NCBI GenBank assembly: GCA_033763935.1
Contig: JANRJO010000051.1
Span: 85,148 to 149,147, forward strand
Reading direction: 5' to 3'
Length of the DNA stretch: 64,000 nt
Origin: DALYJJ01 sp033763935
Lineage (GTDB): Bacteria; Acidobacteriota; Terriglobia; Bryobacterales; Bryobacteraceae
The translations under genes were made by a program, and so were the position numbers. Each line of letters opens with the position of its first letter. Within the stretch, counting starts at the first letter, position 1. Shown in pieces: positions 37,201 through 46,082 of this stretch. The notes beneath the pieces were generated by a model. The model saw nothing but the letters and a program-made list of their open reading frames with translations. It was not told where the DNA came from and searched no databases.

Positions 37201-38447
37201 GAAGCGCCCTCCTGCTGCTGGCCGTCGCCGCCGCCTCCGCCCAGAACTTCAGCGACGTCAAACCCAGTCCGCAGCAGGTCGCCTGGCAGGACCTCGAAAT
37301 CGGTGTCTTAATCCACTTCGGCCCCAATACCTTCATGGACCGCGAATGGGGCGACGGCACCGCGGATCCCAAGGTCTTCAACCCGAAACAACTTGACGCC
37401 GAACAATGGGTGCGCGCCGCCAAATCCGCCGGCGCAAAGTACCTCATCATGGTCGCCAAGCACCACGACGGCTTCTGCCTTTGGCCCAGCCGCCACACCG
37501 CCTACAGCGTCAAATCCAGCCCCTGGCGCGACGGCAAAGGCGACTTGGTCAGAGAGGTGGAACAGGCCGCCCGCAAACACGGTCTGCAGTTCGGCATCTA
37601 TTTATCCCCCTGGGACCGCCACGAGCCCAGTTACAAGGACAACAAAGCGTACGACAAGTACTACCGCAACCAGATGCGCGAGTTAGTAACTCGCTACGGC
37701 GAGCTCACCGAATGGTGGCTCGACGGCGCCGGCAGCGAAGGCCACGTCTATGACTTCGATTCCTACGTTGACGAACTCCGCACCTACCAGCCGAACACGC
37801 TCATCTTCGCCGACGTCGGCTTCCTGAAGTACGGCGACATCCGCTGGGTTGGCAACGAATCCGGCCACGCCCCCGAAACCAACTGGAACGTCATCGACCG
37901 CCGCGGCTACCTCCGCTACCGCCCCGCCGAAGCCGACACCCCGCTCCGCAAAGACCATTGGTTCTGGCATCCCAACGCCGAATCCCGCCTCAAGTCCCTC
38001 CCCGAACTCATCGACACCTACCACCGCACCGTCGGCCGCGGCGCCCAACTCGTCCTCGGCCTCGCCCCCGACGACCGCGGCCTGCTTCCCGAAAACGACG
38101 TCAAGCGCCTCGAAGAGTTCGGAGCCGAACTCCGCCGCCTTTACGCCCAGCCCGTCGCGAACGTCCCTACTGACGTCCGCTTCCATCAGTTCCCCAAACC
38201 CACGCCCATTGACCGAGCCGTGTTGGCCGAGCGTCTGGAAGTAGGCCAGCGCGTAGCCGCCTACACCATCGAGGTCCGCGACGCCGCCGGGCAGTGGAAG
38301 ACGGTCGCCGACGGCGCCACCATTGGCAATAAGAAGATCGATCTCTTCCCTCGTATCACCGCGTCCGCCGTGCGCGCAACCATCACCCGCTCCTTCGGCG
38401 AACCGCAACTGCGCGGCATTCAGCTCTTCGACGGCGCCGGCCGGTAA
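37197..38447 (+). CDS. GH29 alpha-L-fucosidase
   Basis: 416-aa secreted glycosidase. A signal peptide (MRSALLLLAVAAASAQ) is followed by the GH29 barrel: GVLIHFGPNTFMDREWG near residue 36, YLIMVAKHHDGFCLWPS near 80 and FGIYLSPWDRHEP near 130. The expected catalytic aspartate is in TEWWLDGAGSEGH near 180. The C-terminal ~90 residues are a beta domain. It should release fucose from glycans and is the last gene of the four-gene operon. It ends beside a recombination scar at 38.7 kb but appears complete. Confidence 0.9.
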   Translation: MRSALLLLAVAAASAQNFSDVKPSPQQVAWQDLEIGVLIHFGPNTFMDREWGDGTADPKVFNPKQLDAEQWVRAAKSAGAKYLIMVAKHHDGFCLWPSRHTAYSVKSSPWRDGKGDLVREVEQAARKHGLQFGIYLSPWDRHEPSYKDNKAYDKYYRNQMRELVTRYGELTEWWLDGAGSEGHVYDFDSYVDELRTYQPNTLIFADVGFLKYGDIRWVGNESGHAPETNWNVIDRRGYLRYRPAEADTPLRKDHWFWHPNAESRLKSLPELIDTYHRTVGRGAQLVLGLAPDDRGLLPENDVKRLEEFGAELRRLYAQPVANVPTDVRFHQFPKPTPIDRAVLAERLEVGQRVAAYTIEVRDAAGQWKTVADGATIGNKKIDLFPRITASAVRATITRSFGEPQLRGIQLFDGAGR

Positions 38448-38740
38448 CGGCATACCCTCACCGCGTGCGCCACCGGCCAAGACAAGACCAGCATCAACGC
38501 CAACCCCGCCCACTCCGTCTGCGCCTTCGCCACCGAGCATAGTCCAAGTGCGGCGACAACCATTCCTGCCACAATCGCCGCCCGCCACGATACCCCGCTC
38601 GCCGTCCAACCCATCCTGAAGCCCAACCCGGACGGCAATACCGCGAGCGCCAGCACCCCGCCGGCCGCGTTCCAGTCCCACGCGTTCCGTCTGAAGAGAG
38701 CGTACGCCGTCACCATCAGGAGCAGCGGCGCCGCCGGGGC
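38420..38740 (-). pseudogene. Fragment of an integral membrane protein
   Basis: An open frame on the minus strand encodes three hydrophobic segments: LLLMVTAYALF, AAIVAGMVVAALGLCSV and WAGLALMLVLSWPVAHA. The frame has a stop just upstream near 38740 and no convincing start or ribosome-binding site. It therefore looks like the 3' part of a larger gene whose 5' end was lost where the recombinase remnant now begins. Its end overlaps the fucosidase gene by 28 bp on the opposite strand. Parent family not recognised. Confidence 0.5.
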
Positions 38741-38742
38741 CG

Positions 38743-39276
38743 TTGTTCATCTCGCTTGGCGTCTCCGGGACGAAGGACATTGCCAGCCGTCCTGCCTTCA
38801 TCGCCATGATGGAAGCCCTGCATGGCGACGGCATCAAGTTGGTGCTGGTGGAATCCCTTGGAAGGCTGGCTCGTGATTTGATGGTGCAGGAGTCCATTCT
38901 TCACGATCTGAAACGTCACGGCTTCGATCTGGTTTCCGTCACCGAACCCGATCTTTGCAGTGACGATCCTTCACGAAAACTGATGCGTCAAATCATGGGC
39001 GCATTTCATGAGTACGAAAAACAAATGATCGTGGTGAAGCTCCGTGGCGCACGCCAGCGGACGAAGACGAAGCGTGGGCGATGCGAAGGAAGAAAGCCAT
39101 ACGGCCATCACCCCGGCGAAGTCGAAACACTGAAGCGCATGAAAGAGCTTTGGGCGGCGGGGATGACGGCGACCGACATTGCCGCCACGCTCCGTGCGGA
39201 AGGCCGTAGATCTCGTAACGGTGGCGATTGGCTTCAGCCCACAGTAAGTAAGATCCTCAACCGTGAGAAAGAGTGA
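38743..39276 (+). pseudogene. Serine recombinase (resolvase/invertase type) lacking its catalytic N-terminus
   Basis: 177 aa remain. GVSGTKDIASRPAF, GDGIKLVLVESLGRLARDLM and MGAFHEYEKQMIVVKLRGARQ are classic resolvase-family blocks, and a helix-turn-helix follows (AAGMTATDIAATLRAEG). The first ~45 residues, which should hold the active-site serine (YxRVS motif), are absent, and the frame opens directly next to the membrane-protein fragment. The recombinase is therefore inactive. A sampled line (39061-39120) has 20 G and 16 C, without the C-rich skew of surrounding genes, which supports foreign origin. Confidence 0.85.
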
Positions 39277-39287
39277 CCGCAGGAAGT

Positions 39288-39836
39288 TCAGTCCAGCGGC
39301 TCTCGAAACAATAGCTTCCAGTGGTTGTCTTGCCAGAGGAAGTAGTGGGCGTATGAATGGTGATTCATCTGCGAACAATCGGGAGTTGCTTTGACAACCA
39401 TGAGGCGGCTGTCCCGGCGAAACGTGATTTGAGGGTTGCTCGACACTGAGTTGCCTACGCACAACATGGGCAGCGTGAAGGTCCTTTCAACGGCCAGCGG
39501 TGGCAAGAATACTTCACCAGTTTCGCCATCTACGACGGCCATCATTAAACATGGTGCCCCGCAACCCCATTGAACAACGACCATCTTCCCGGCGAAATTC
39601 GGCCCCGGATGGTTCTGCTCTTTGCCGTCTTGACGAACGCCCCACCCTTTTTCGACGCCTTCCCTGATTCGAGTCCGATACTTTCGCTGAACTGGCGTCA
39701 TGATCTTGGGGGCGGCAAGCGCAGCGCCGTGGATTTCCGTCGCAGGATAGTCTTCAAATCTTGGAACGGGACCACTCCGTTGTTGCGCCAACACCGAAAT
39801 ACTCGCCACGCAAGCCAGTAAAAGAAGGCGGTTCAC
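39288..39836 (-). CDS. Secreted protein with a WGCG...C motif
   Basis: 182 aa with a signal peptide (MNRLLLLACVASISVLAQQ). The centre reads NFAGKMVVVQWGCGAPCLMM followed by VDGETGEVF, a pattern seen in a widespread family of small secreted proteins of unknown function; the two cysteines probably form a disulfide. It converges with the recombinase remnant, 11 bp apart. It is part of the atypical island between 38.74 and 40.65 kb. Function unknown. Confidence 0.7.
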   Translation of the reverse strand: MNRLLLLACVASISVLAQQRSGPVPRFEDYPATEIHGAALAAPKIMTPVQRKYRTRIREGVEKGWGVRQDGKEQNHPGPNFAGKMVVVQWGCGAPCLMMAVVDGETGEVFLPPLAVERTFTLPMLCVGNSVSSNPQITFRRDSRLMVVKATPDCSQMNHHSYAHYFLWQDNHWKLLFREPLD

Positions 39837-39978
39837 ACCTTCATCATAAACCAGACAGAACAGCCTGAAATCGCCGACAGCGAACTCACCCCGGCTCGGG
39901 GAACCGCACTAGCGGCTTCGGATTACGTTCGACGTGCGTTCTGATATACGGTGTGCAATAGCGGTAGCATGAGCGTGA

Positions 39979-40440
39979 ATGAATACGCCAATCGGGGCAG
40001 TCATGAGCATGATAGCTGCCTCAGTTCTCGCCGCCGTCGCCTTCGGGCAGGTGAACCCCAATGGGACCAACAGCGTGCCGTCCTGTACCAAGGTCCAAAG
40101 AAGCGGACGCCGGATTGTCTCGAATTTTGAAATCGTGGAGTTCTACGTCCCACGTTTCGCCCACGTCACGACGGTGCGGGATGTGGACTACGTGGAATAC
40201 TACGTTCGGTACGGCCCCAAAGAAGAGAAGTTGTGGCTCAAGTTCATGTTCGGCGGGTTGCGGAAAATGCCCCGACTGCAAGAAGCAATGTCGCAGGTTC
40301 TGACGGATTTCAGGTCCGTGCGTTTGCTGCCGGGCCTGATGAAACGATCCGGCGATGACGTTTCGCTCGGTGGCAATGTTCGAGGAAGCGAGTCCGTGGT
40401 GGGCGCACAAGGACTCGAACCTTGGACTTCCACCTTGTAA
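39979..40440 (+). CDS. Hypothetical secreted protein overlapping a tRNA gene
   Basis: 153 aa; an N-terminal hydrophobic leader (MSMIAASVLAAVAFGQ from 40003, or MNTPIGAV... from 39979) suggests export. The body has FEIVEFYVPRFAHVT and VEYYVRYGPKEEKLWLKF, probably beta strands, with no known domain. The last ~14 codons lie antisense within the tRNA-Val gene and give the tell-tale GLEPWTSTL tail. The true C-terminus may have been altered when this segment joined the tRNA. Gene reality is moderate. A 142-bp gap upstream holds nothing recognisable. Confidence 0.5.
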   Translation: MNTPIGAVMSMIAASVLAAVAFGQVNPNGTNSVPSCTKVQRSGRRIVSNFEIVEFYVPRFAHVTTVRDVDYVEYYVRYGPKEEKLWLKFMFGGLRKMPRLQEAMSQVLTDFRSVRLLPGLMKRSGDDVSLGGNVRGSESVVGAQGLEPWTSTL

Positions 40441-40473
40441 GGGTGGCGCTCTAACCAACTGAGCTATGCGCCC
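40397..40473 (-). tRNA. tRNA-Val (anticodon TAC)
   Basis: A complete 77-nt cloverleaf on the minus strand with encoded CCA. Acceptor GGGCGCA pairs with TGCGCCC; the D arm starts GCTCAGTTGG; the anticodon stem CCACC/GGTGG encloses CTTACAA, so the anticodon is UAC; the T arm is CAAGG-TTCGAGT-CCTTG; the discriminator base is A. Confidence 0.95.
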
Positions 40474-40604
40474 ATCGAAACCCACTGTAGCATAGCGAGA
40501 ATTTGCATCACTACCAGACCGGATACCTCCGTTTGACCGTGCAGCGGTGAGCACGTCTAAACTATTGAAATAAAAAGAGCGGCTTCACAAACCAGATTGG
40601 ATGC

Positions 40605-40649
40605 CTTACAAGCAGGAGGTCCACAGTTCGATCCTGTGACCGCCCACCA
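40605..40649 (+). pseudogene. 3' half of a second tRNA-Val gene
   Basis: Forty-five nt from the anticodon loop (CTTACAA) to the encoded CCA match tRNA layout exactly: GCAGG, AGGTC, a T arm CACAG-TTCGATC-CTGTG, ACCGCCC and ACCA. The expected 5' half (GGGCGGT, a D arm and CCTGC) is not present: upstream sequence pairs only partly and has no D arm. It is opposite in orientation to the intact tRNA-Val and differs from it at many stem positions, so it comes from another tRNA gene. The rest of 40474-40832 shows no other gene. Confidence 0.75.
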
Positions 40650-40832
40650 CTCGCCACCTCCAGGTCAACCAAGAGACGGCTCCACCGCTCTGCAACGCTT
40701 CAGCTAACCGGTGCGAAGGGGCGGCGAATGCGGAGAGCACAAAAGGCCCGGCCGTCTGGAGGTCCTCCGAAAGCGGGCGGCATCCCGTGGGCAGCCGCCT
40801 CGTCCCGGCCCCGCCCGCCGCATCTGTCCGCT

Positions 40833-42269
40833 CTAACCCGCCGCCGTGTTCCGGATCAGCGTACCGAACCGCTTCCCGATCGCCAGCGCCGGGTCCAGCG
40901 GCACATCCACGCCCTCGCATCCCTCCGGAATCGAAATCACCGGCCTCGCCGCCACCGCCCGCCCCGTGAACCCCGGCAGCCACTCCCGCTGCGCCTCCAA
41001 CATCTCCGCACACATCCGCCGGATCTCGTCCAACGTGCACACCGCCCCCGTCAAAGGGTCCAGCGCCGCCGCCTGCACCACCATCTCCGGATCGCAGGTC
41101 AACGCCGCCTCCGCCGCCAGCATCTGCACGTTCACGTTGGTCATGCACAGCGCGGCGCACTGCATCGGCAACGCGCCCACAAACGTCGGCCGCAGCCCCG
41201 TGTCGTCCGCGAACGTCGGCACCTCCACGCAGCATCCCTGTGGCAGGTTCGTAATGTACCCGTCGTTCCGCACGTTCCCCATGAACCGGAACGGCCGCCC
41301 CGTCGCCACCGCTTCCATAATCCACGAACAGTACTCCACGCTCCGCGGCTCCAGTTCCGTCTTCTCGAACTGCAGCGGATCGTGCGCCGCATAGTAATCG
41401 GATACCGTCCGGCACCACGAGTAATACGCCCCCGTCTCGCCCCCAAAACTCGGCTCGTCGCAGTAAGTCCCCAGCGCCGGCTGACTTTTCCGAAACCACG
41501 GCACATACTCGCTCAGATGCCCCGTCGATTCCGTCATGAAATACCCGAAGTGCCGGAACACCTCGCCGCGCACCTTCTCGTTCTTATAAAACTCCGGTCG
41601 TTCGAATAACTCCCGTAACTGCGGATACAAATCCCGACCCTGGTGCTCCAGCCGCAGAAACCAATCCATATGGTTGATGCCGCCGCACGTGTAGGTGATT
41701 TCGTCCTTGGGAACCCCGCAATACCGCGAAATCAAATCCAGCGTCGTCTGTACCCCGTGGCACAGCCCCACGAACGAAACCCTCGACGCCTTCCCCAGCG
41801 CCAGGCAATTCGCCGCCATTGGGTTCGCATACTGCAGCAGAATCGCGCCCGGCCGCGCCACGTCCTCCATGTCCCGCCCGATCTCCACCAGCAGCGGAAT
41901 CGACCGCAGCGCCCGGAAGATCCCTCCCGGCCCCAGCGTGTCCGCAATGCACTGGTCCACGCCGTACTTGAGCGGGATCTTGTAGTCGATCTCGAACGCA
42001 TCCACCCCGCCTACCTGCGCCATCACCACCACGAAGTCCGCGTCCCGGATCGCCTCCCGCCGGTCGAGCGTCGCCCACACTCGCGCCGGCAGTCCGTTGT
42101 CCCGCACCATCCGCTGCGCAAACCCCTCCATCGCCCGCAGCTTGGGCTCGGTTCGCGACATCAGCGCAATCTCCGACCCCTCCAGCGCCGGCGTCGCCAG
42201 TATGTCGTTCAACAGCGTGCGGCAAAAGACGATGCTCCCCGCTCCGATCATCGCGATCTTCTGTGCCAT
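40833..42269 (-). CDS. GH4 alpha-galactosidase / alpha-glucosidase family
   Basis: 478-aa NAD- and Mn-dependent glycosidase. The start at 42269 is preceded by AGGAGGG. The Rossmann motif IAMIGAGSIVFCRTLL is at residues 5-20. The metal/catalytic residues are expected in LQYANPMAANC near 150, FVGLCHGVQ near 170 and CGGINHMDWF near 200, as in MelA-like enzymes. TGHLSEYVPWFR near 270 also fits. No transporter or regulator gene is adjacent. The exact sugar preference cannot be stated. Confidence 0.9.
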   Translation of the reverse strand: MAQKIAMIGAGSIVFCRTLLNDILATPALEGSEIALMSRTEPKLRAMEGFAQRMVRDNGLPARVWATLDRREAIRDADFVVVMAQVGGVDAFEIDYKIPLKYGVDQCIADTLGPGGIFRALRSIPLLVEIGRDMEDVARPGAILLQYANPMAANCLALGKASRVSFVGLCHGVQTTLDLISRYCGVPKDEITYTCGGINHMDWFLRLEHQGRDLYPQLRELFERPEFYKNEKVRGEVFRHFGYFMTESTGHLSEYVPWFRKSQPALGTYCDEPSFGGETGAYYSWCRTVSDYYAAHDPLQFEKTELEPRSVEYCSWIMEAVATGRPFRFMGNVRNDGYITNLPQGCCVEVPTFADDTGLRPTFVGALPMQCAALCMTNVNVQMLAAEAALTCDPEMVVQAAALDPLTGAVCTLDEIRRMCAEMLEAQREWLPGFTGRAVAARPVISIPEGCEGVDVPLDPALAIGKRFGTLIRNTAAG

Positions 42270-42444
42270 ATCGCCCTCCTGAAGCATCATAGTCCCTCCG
42301 GCGGAGCAGAGCGGAGCCGGACCTCCCCGCCGGCGCACAACGCCCAACCCGGGGGCTCCGCGCCCCGTCGTCTCGCGACACTCGCCTCTCACGCCTAAAG
42401 CCCCGGCCTCCAAGCGCCGATCCATGGCAGAGGGTAGATTGACT

Positions 42445-42984
42445 ATGCGCCTCGCACTGACCGTCTGCATCGGCATCGCGGCCGCCAGCCTCGGCTTCGC
42501 GGCTCCCAATAACCTGATCGAAGAGACCTCCTACCTCGGGGGCACCGTAACCACCATTCCACGCAACGCGCTGGGCAAACTGGACTTGCGTGGGGAGAGC
42601 GAGATCGTCTTCCTTTATCGTGACCCGCACTGGTCTCTGCCCTATGACAAGGTAAGGGCTATTGAGTACGACCCCGGTGAGGTAGTGACTCGCCGGCGGA
42701 CGATCCAGACGCTGGGCTTCGCCAAGCTCCCGATGTTCGCCTCCAAGCCGCAGCTCACGATCAAATTCGAGAGTGGCGTGGGCCAGACGGAGAAGGTGGT
42801 GCTCGAACTTCCGAAGAAGCAAGCACTCACCACCCTTGCGCGCCTTGAGGAGAAAACCGGCAAGAAGGCGGTCCCGCCCACCTACGACGGCGGCCGGGAG
42901 CGGACCGACGGCGCGAACTGGTGGGGGGACCGCTACTGGCGGACGAACCGCAATCAACAGACCTGGGACGCCGCCAAGAACTAA
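42445..42984 (+). CDS. Hypothetical secreted protein
   Basis: 179 aa from the ATG at 42445, giving a signal peptide (MRLALTVCIGIAAASLGFAA). The mature part appears beta-rich (TSYLGGTVTTIP, SEIVFLYRDPHWSLPYDKV) and resembles small acidobacterial proteins that describe metal or lipid binding only loosely. The tail is rich in Trp, Asn and Arg. No known domain. It converges with the HlyD-type gene, 3 bp apart. Confidence 0.65.
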   Translation: MRLALTVCIGIAAASLGFAAPNNLIEETSYLGGTVTTIPRNALGKLDLRGESEIVFLYRDPHWSLPYDKVRAIEYDPGEVVTRRRTIQTLGFAKLPMFASKPQLTIKFESGVGQTEKVVLELPKKQALTTLARLEEKTGKKAVPPTYDGGRERTDGANWWGDRYWRTNRNQQTWDAAKN

Positions 42985-42987
42985 CGC

Positions 42988-44199
42988 TCATTGGAGAATC
43001 AGCTTCTCGCCGGCCTTCAAGCCGGCGAGGAGTTCCGTCTTGACGCCGTTCGAAATGCCGAGCTGCACCGGCAGTTTTCGGCGGCCCTTTTCCTGGGAAG
43101 CATCGGGGACCTCGACCGAGGCCTTTCGATCCTTGTCGTAGACCACCGCGTTCTCAGGAATGAGGAGCACGCCCTTCTTTTCCTCGAGAATGACCTCGGC
43201 GTTGGCGCTCATGTTCGCCTTCAACTCCCCGCCGGGATTCTTAATCGATACCCGCACCTCGAAGGTGGTGACGTTGTCCTTCTCCACTCCGAGCGGCGAG
43301 ATCTTCGTGACGGCACCTTCGAACTTCTTCTCTTTGAACGACTCCACGACGATGCGCGCGCGCTGCCCCAGATACACCTTCCCGATGTCCGCCTGGTCCA
43401 CCTTGCCGAGCACATACACGTCGCTGACGTCGCCCAACTCCATGATGAGAGTTGCCTGCGAGCCGAGCACAAGAATCGAGCTCACCGCATCGCCAACTTC
43501 CACGTTCCGCGCCAACACGAGACCGTCCATGGGGCTCACGATGGTGGAGTTCCGGAGATCTTCTTCCGCACGCTCGAGGATCGCCCGGGCCTGAGATACC
43601 TGGGCCCTGGCGCGTGCAATCTCCGCACGGTTGACGGCGAGTGTGCGCTGGGCAGACATCTGCTTGTTCAGCGCGAGCTGATACGCCTTCTCGGCGTCTT
43701 CCATCACGGCCTTGGCAATCAAGCCCTCGCGGTGCATCTTCAGCCCGCGGTCCATTGCAGATTTCAGGAACGGAATATCCGGTCCTTCGGCGTCGACCTT
43801 GGTTCGTTCGAAGGAAGCGTGGGCCGCCTGTTCAGCCGCCTCCGCCGCCTCGAGCGTCGCCCGCGCCTCCCTGACCCTGGCTGACAGCTCTTCTTTGTCC
43901 AACTCGGCCAGCACCTGCCCGGCCGACACACGTTCGCCGTAATCGACGAACAACTTCTTGACGATCCCGGAGGCCTTGGACTTAACCTCTACCTTCGCCT
44001 TCGGTTGGATTTTCCCTGTGGCCACGACGGACCGTGCTATGTCGCCGGTCTCCACAGACGCGATCTTCGAAGGTTCAATTGCATTGTTCGGCTTCAACGC
44101 CGCGCGCACGGCCATTCCCGCGCCCGCCAGGAAAACAATTACTACCGTGAGAATGATGAATAGCCGGCGCTTCCCGCGCCTCTTACCGTTGGTTGCCAT
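42988..44199 (-). CDS. Efflux periplasmic adaptor subunit, HlyD/MacA type
   Basis: 403 aa from the ATG at 44199, giving a basic N-terminus and one membrane anchor (LFIILTVVIVFLAGAGMAV). The lipoyl-like half motif GKIQPKAKVEVKSKASG is near residue 70, a long helical hairpin covers about 95-210, and the second half motif TIVSPMDGLVLARNVEVGD is near 225. It would bridge an inner-membrane ABC transporter to an outer-membrane channel. No permease or ATPase gene is adjacent, so partners are elsewhere. It follows mqnC by 39 bp. Confidence 0.88.
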   Translation of the reverse strand: MATNGKRRGKRRLFIILTVVIVFLAGAGMAVRAALKPNNAIEPSKIASVETGDIARSVVATGKIQPKAKVEVKSKASGIVKKLFVDYGERVSAGQVLAELDKEELSARVREARATLEAAEAAEQAAHASFERTKVDAEGPDIPFLKSAMDRGLKMHREGLIAKAVMEDAEKAYQLALNKQMSAQRTLAVNRAEIARARAQVSQARAILERAEEDLRNSTIVSPMDGLVLARNVEVGDAVSSILVLGSQATLIMELGDVSDVYVLGKVDQADIGKVYLGQRARIVVESFKEKKFEGAVTKISPLGVEKDNVTTFEVRVSIKNPGGELKANMSANAEVILEEKKGVLLIPENAVVYDKDRKASVEVPDASQEKGRRKLPVQLGISNGVKTELLAGLKAGEKLILQ

Positions 44200-44238
44200 G
44201 AATGCTGCTCCCAATCGTGAATACGGAGCAGCGGCAAT

Positions 44239-45276
44239 CTAGTTCAGAAAATAAGTGCGGTACAGGCTGTCGCGCTGCTTCGGCACGAACCCCGCGTCGC
44301 GAATGATGCGCCGCAGTTCTTCTTCGCTCGCCCGATGATGAGCGCCGGCTGCTGAGACGACGTTCTCTTCGATCATGATGCTCCCCACGTCGTTGCCGCC
44401 GAACCGCAGCCCCAGTTGACACGTCTTCAACCCCTGGGTGACCCAAGACGACTGCACATTGGGAATGTTCTCGAGGTACAGCCGCGAGATCGCGAGCGTC
44501 TTCAGGTATTCGACGGCAGTCGCTTCTTCCTTCACGAACCGCCCCAGCGACGTGTTCTCCCGCTGGAAGGACCAGGGGATGAACGCCGTGAACCCGCCCG
44601 TCTCATCCTGAATGCGCCGTACGGCCTCCAGGTGATTCATGCGCTGCTCGATCGTCTCGCCGCAACCGAACATCATGGTCGCGGTGGTATTCATCCCCAG
44701 TTGGTGCGCGGTGCGGTGCACATCGATCCACTCCTGGGTCGAACACTTCAGCCGGCTGATCCGGTGCCGCACTGCGTCGTCGAGGATCTCGGCACCGCCT
44801 CCCGGAATCGATTGCAGCCCGGCGTCGCGCAGGCGGGCAATCGTGTCGCGCAGGGAGATCCCGCTCACCTCGGCGATATTGGTGATCTCCGGCGCGGAGA
44901 AGCAATGCAGCCAGATTTTGTCACCGAACTTGTTCTTGATCGCTCGCAGCAAGTCCTCGTACCACTCGATCTTGAGGTCCGGGTGCAGGCCGCCTTGCAT
45001 CAGCACGCCGGTGCCCCCGAGATCGATGGTCTCCTGGATCTTCTCGAAGATCACCTCGTGCCCGTGAACGTAGCCCTCGCTGTGGCCCATGGGCCGGTAG
45101 AAGGCGCAGAAGCTGCAATACTCGGTGCAGAAGTTGGTGTAGTTGATGTTGCGGTCGATGATATAGGAGACGACTCCCTCCGGATGCCAGCGCCGCCGCA
45201 GGGCGTCCGCCGCCATCCCGATCCCAATCAGATCGTCATTCGCAAACAGCTCCAGTGCCTCTTCCCGCGCCATCAT
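44239..45276 (-). CDS. mqnC: Cyclic dehypoxanthinyl futalosine synthase MqnC
   Basis: 345-aa radical SAM enzyme of the futalosine pathway to menaquinone. The cluster motif is TEYCSFCAFYRP preceded by the cysteine in TNFC (CxxxCxxC) near residue 50. LMQGGLHPDLKIEWYE near 92 and AGLQSIPGGGAEIL near 152 are strongly typical of the MqnC/MqnE family, and the length fits MqnC. Its start overlaps the mqnA stop by 4 bp, so the two are coupled. Confidence 0.93.
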   Translation of the reverse strand: MMAREEALELFANDDLIGIGMAADALRRRWHPEGVVSYIIDRNINYTNFCTEYCSFCAFYRPMGHSEGYVHGHEVIFEKIQETIDLGGTGVLMQGGLHPDLKIEWYEDLLRAIKNKFGDKIWLHCFSAPEITNIAEVSGISLRDTIARLRDAGLQSIPGGGAEILDDAVRHRISRLKCSTQEWIDVHRTAHQLGMNTTATMMFGCGETIEQRMNHLEAVRRIQDETGGFTAFIPWSFQRENTSLGRFVKEEATAVEYLKTLAISRLYLENIPNVQSSWVTQGLKTCQLGLRFGGNDVGSIMIEENVVSAAGAHHRASEEELRRIIRDAGFVPKQRDSLYRTYFLN

Positions 45277-46082
45277 GACGTCACACTCTCCGCTACTTTC
45301 AGATTGCCGCCCAAGCCCGCGTAGTCCAGAAAAAGACGCAGCCCCTCCCGTTCGGGCTCGCCCAGCTCGAAGCGGATGTGCTCGGTCAAATAGCGCCGCA
45401 CGAGGCCTTCATCGAACCCCCGCCGCCGGGCCTCCGCCTCAACGAGATCATCCAAATGCGCGCGGCCATACTCGTACGACGTGACGAACACCCGCCCTAC
45501 CTCCGGCGTAACGTGACGGGCGCGGCCGGCCCAAGCCGCAAACACGAAGGGCCGCCCGGTCATCTCCACCCACTCCGCGCCCAGGTCGAGAGTGACAAAC
45601 GGCAGCTCGGCGGGCTCCAACCGCAGCGCCGCATCGCCGATGAGCAGCGCGGCATCCGCCGCCCCCAACATCGAAGCGAGTGACGGTGACATCCGTATGA
45701 ACTCCGGCGCCACCCCGAACTTCTCCCGTAAGATCACCCGCGCGAGTTCGACGCTGGTCCGCGAACTCGTATCCGCCGCCAAGGTCCGGATCTGACGGAC
45801 CGCAACTTTGGAGACGAGCAGTATGCTCCGCACGGCGCCCCGGCAAGCGATGCCTACCCCCGGCGCAATGTGCAACCCCAGCCTTGCAATCTCCGCCACC
45901 GGCACCAAGCCAATGTCCGCGGCGCCGGCCGCCACCGCGTCCGCGCAGGCCGAAGGCACCGCGTAGCTTACGTCGAACACGCCACGCTGCGGCCCGTGCT
46001 CCATCCCCCATACCAGCGGAGCCGTGTTGAGAAAGCTCACCGCGCACACCCGCGCCCGTTCGATTTGTCCCAGTTCCCTCAA
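45273..46082 (-). CDS. mqnA: Chorismate dehydratase MqnA
   Basis: 269-aa enzyme that converts chorismate to 3-enolpyruvylbenzoate, the first step of the futalosine menaquinone route. The family start is seen as RVCAVSFLNTAPLVWGM near residue 10. AGAADIGLVPVAEIARL near 53 and ADAALLIGDAALRL near 145 follow. It is coupled to mqnC by a 4-bp overlap. The other pathway genes (mqnB, mqnD, mqnE) are not in the window. The strand-composition switch lies just upstream of this gene. Confidence 0.9.
   Translation of the reverse strand: MRELGQIERARVCAVSFLNTAPLVWGMEHGPQRGVFDVSYAVPSACADAVAAGAADIGLVPVAEIARLGLHIAPGVGIACRGAVRSILLVSKVAVRQIRTLAADTSSRTSVELARVILREKFGVAPEFIRMSPSLASMLGAADAALLIGDAALRLEPAELPFVTLDLGAEWVEMTGRPFVFAAWAGRARHVTPEVGRVFVTSYEYGRAHLDDLVEAEARRRGFDEGLVRRYLTEHIRFELGEPEREGLRLFLDYAGLGGNLKVAESVTS

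Noticed and set aside
40606..41499. Open frame on the minus strand ending RIELWTSCL
   Set aside because: This tail is a translated tRNA 3' end; the remainder is a frame shadow of the GH4 gene.
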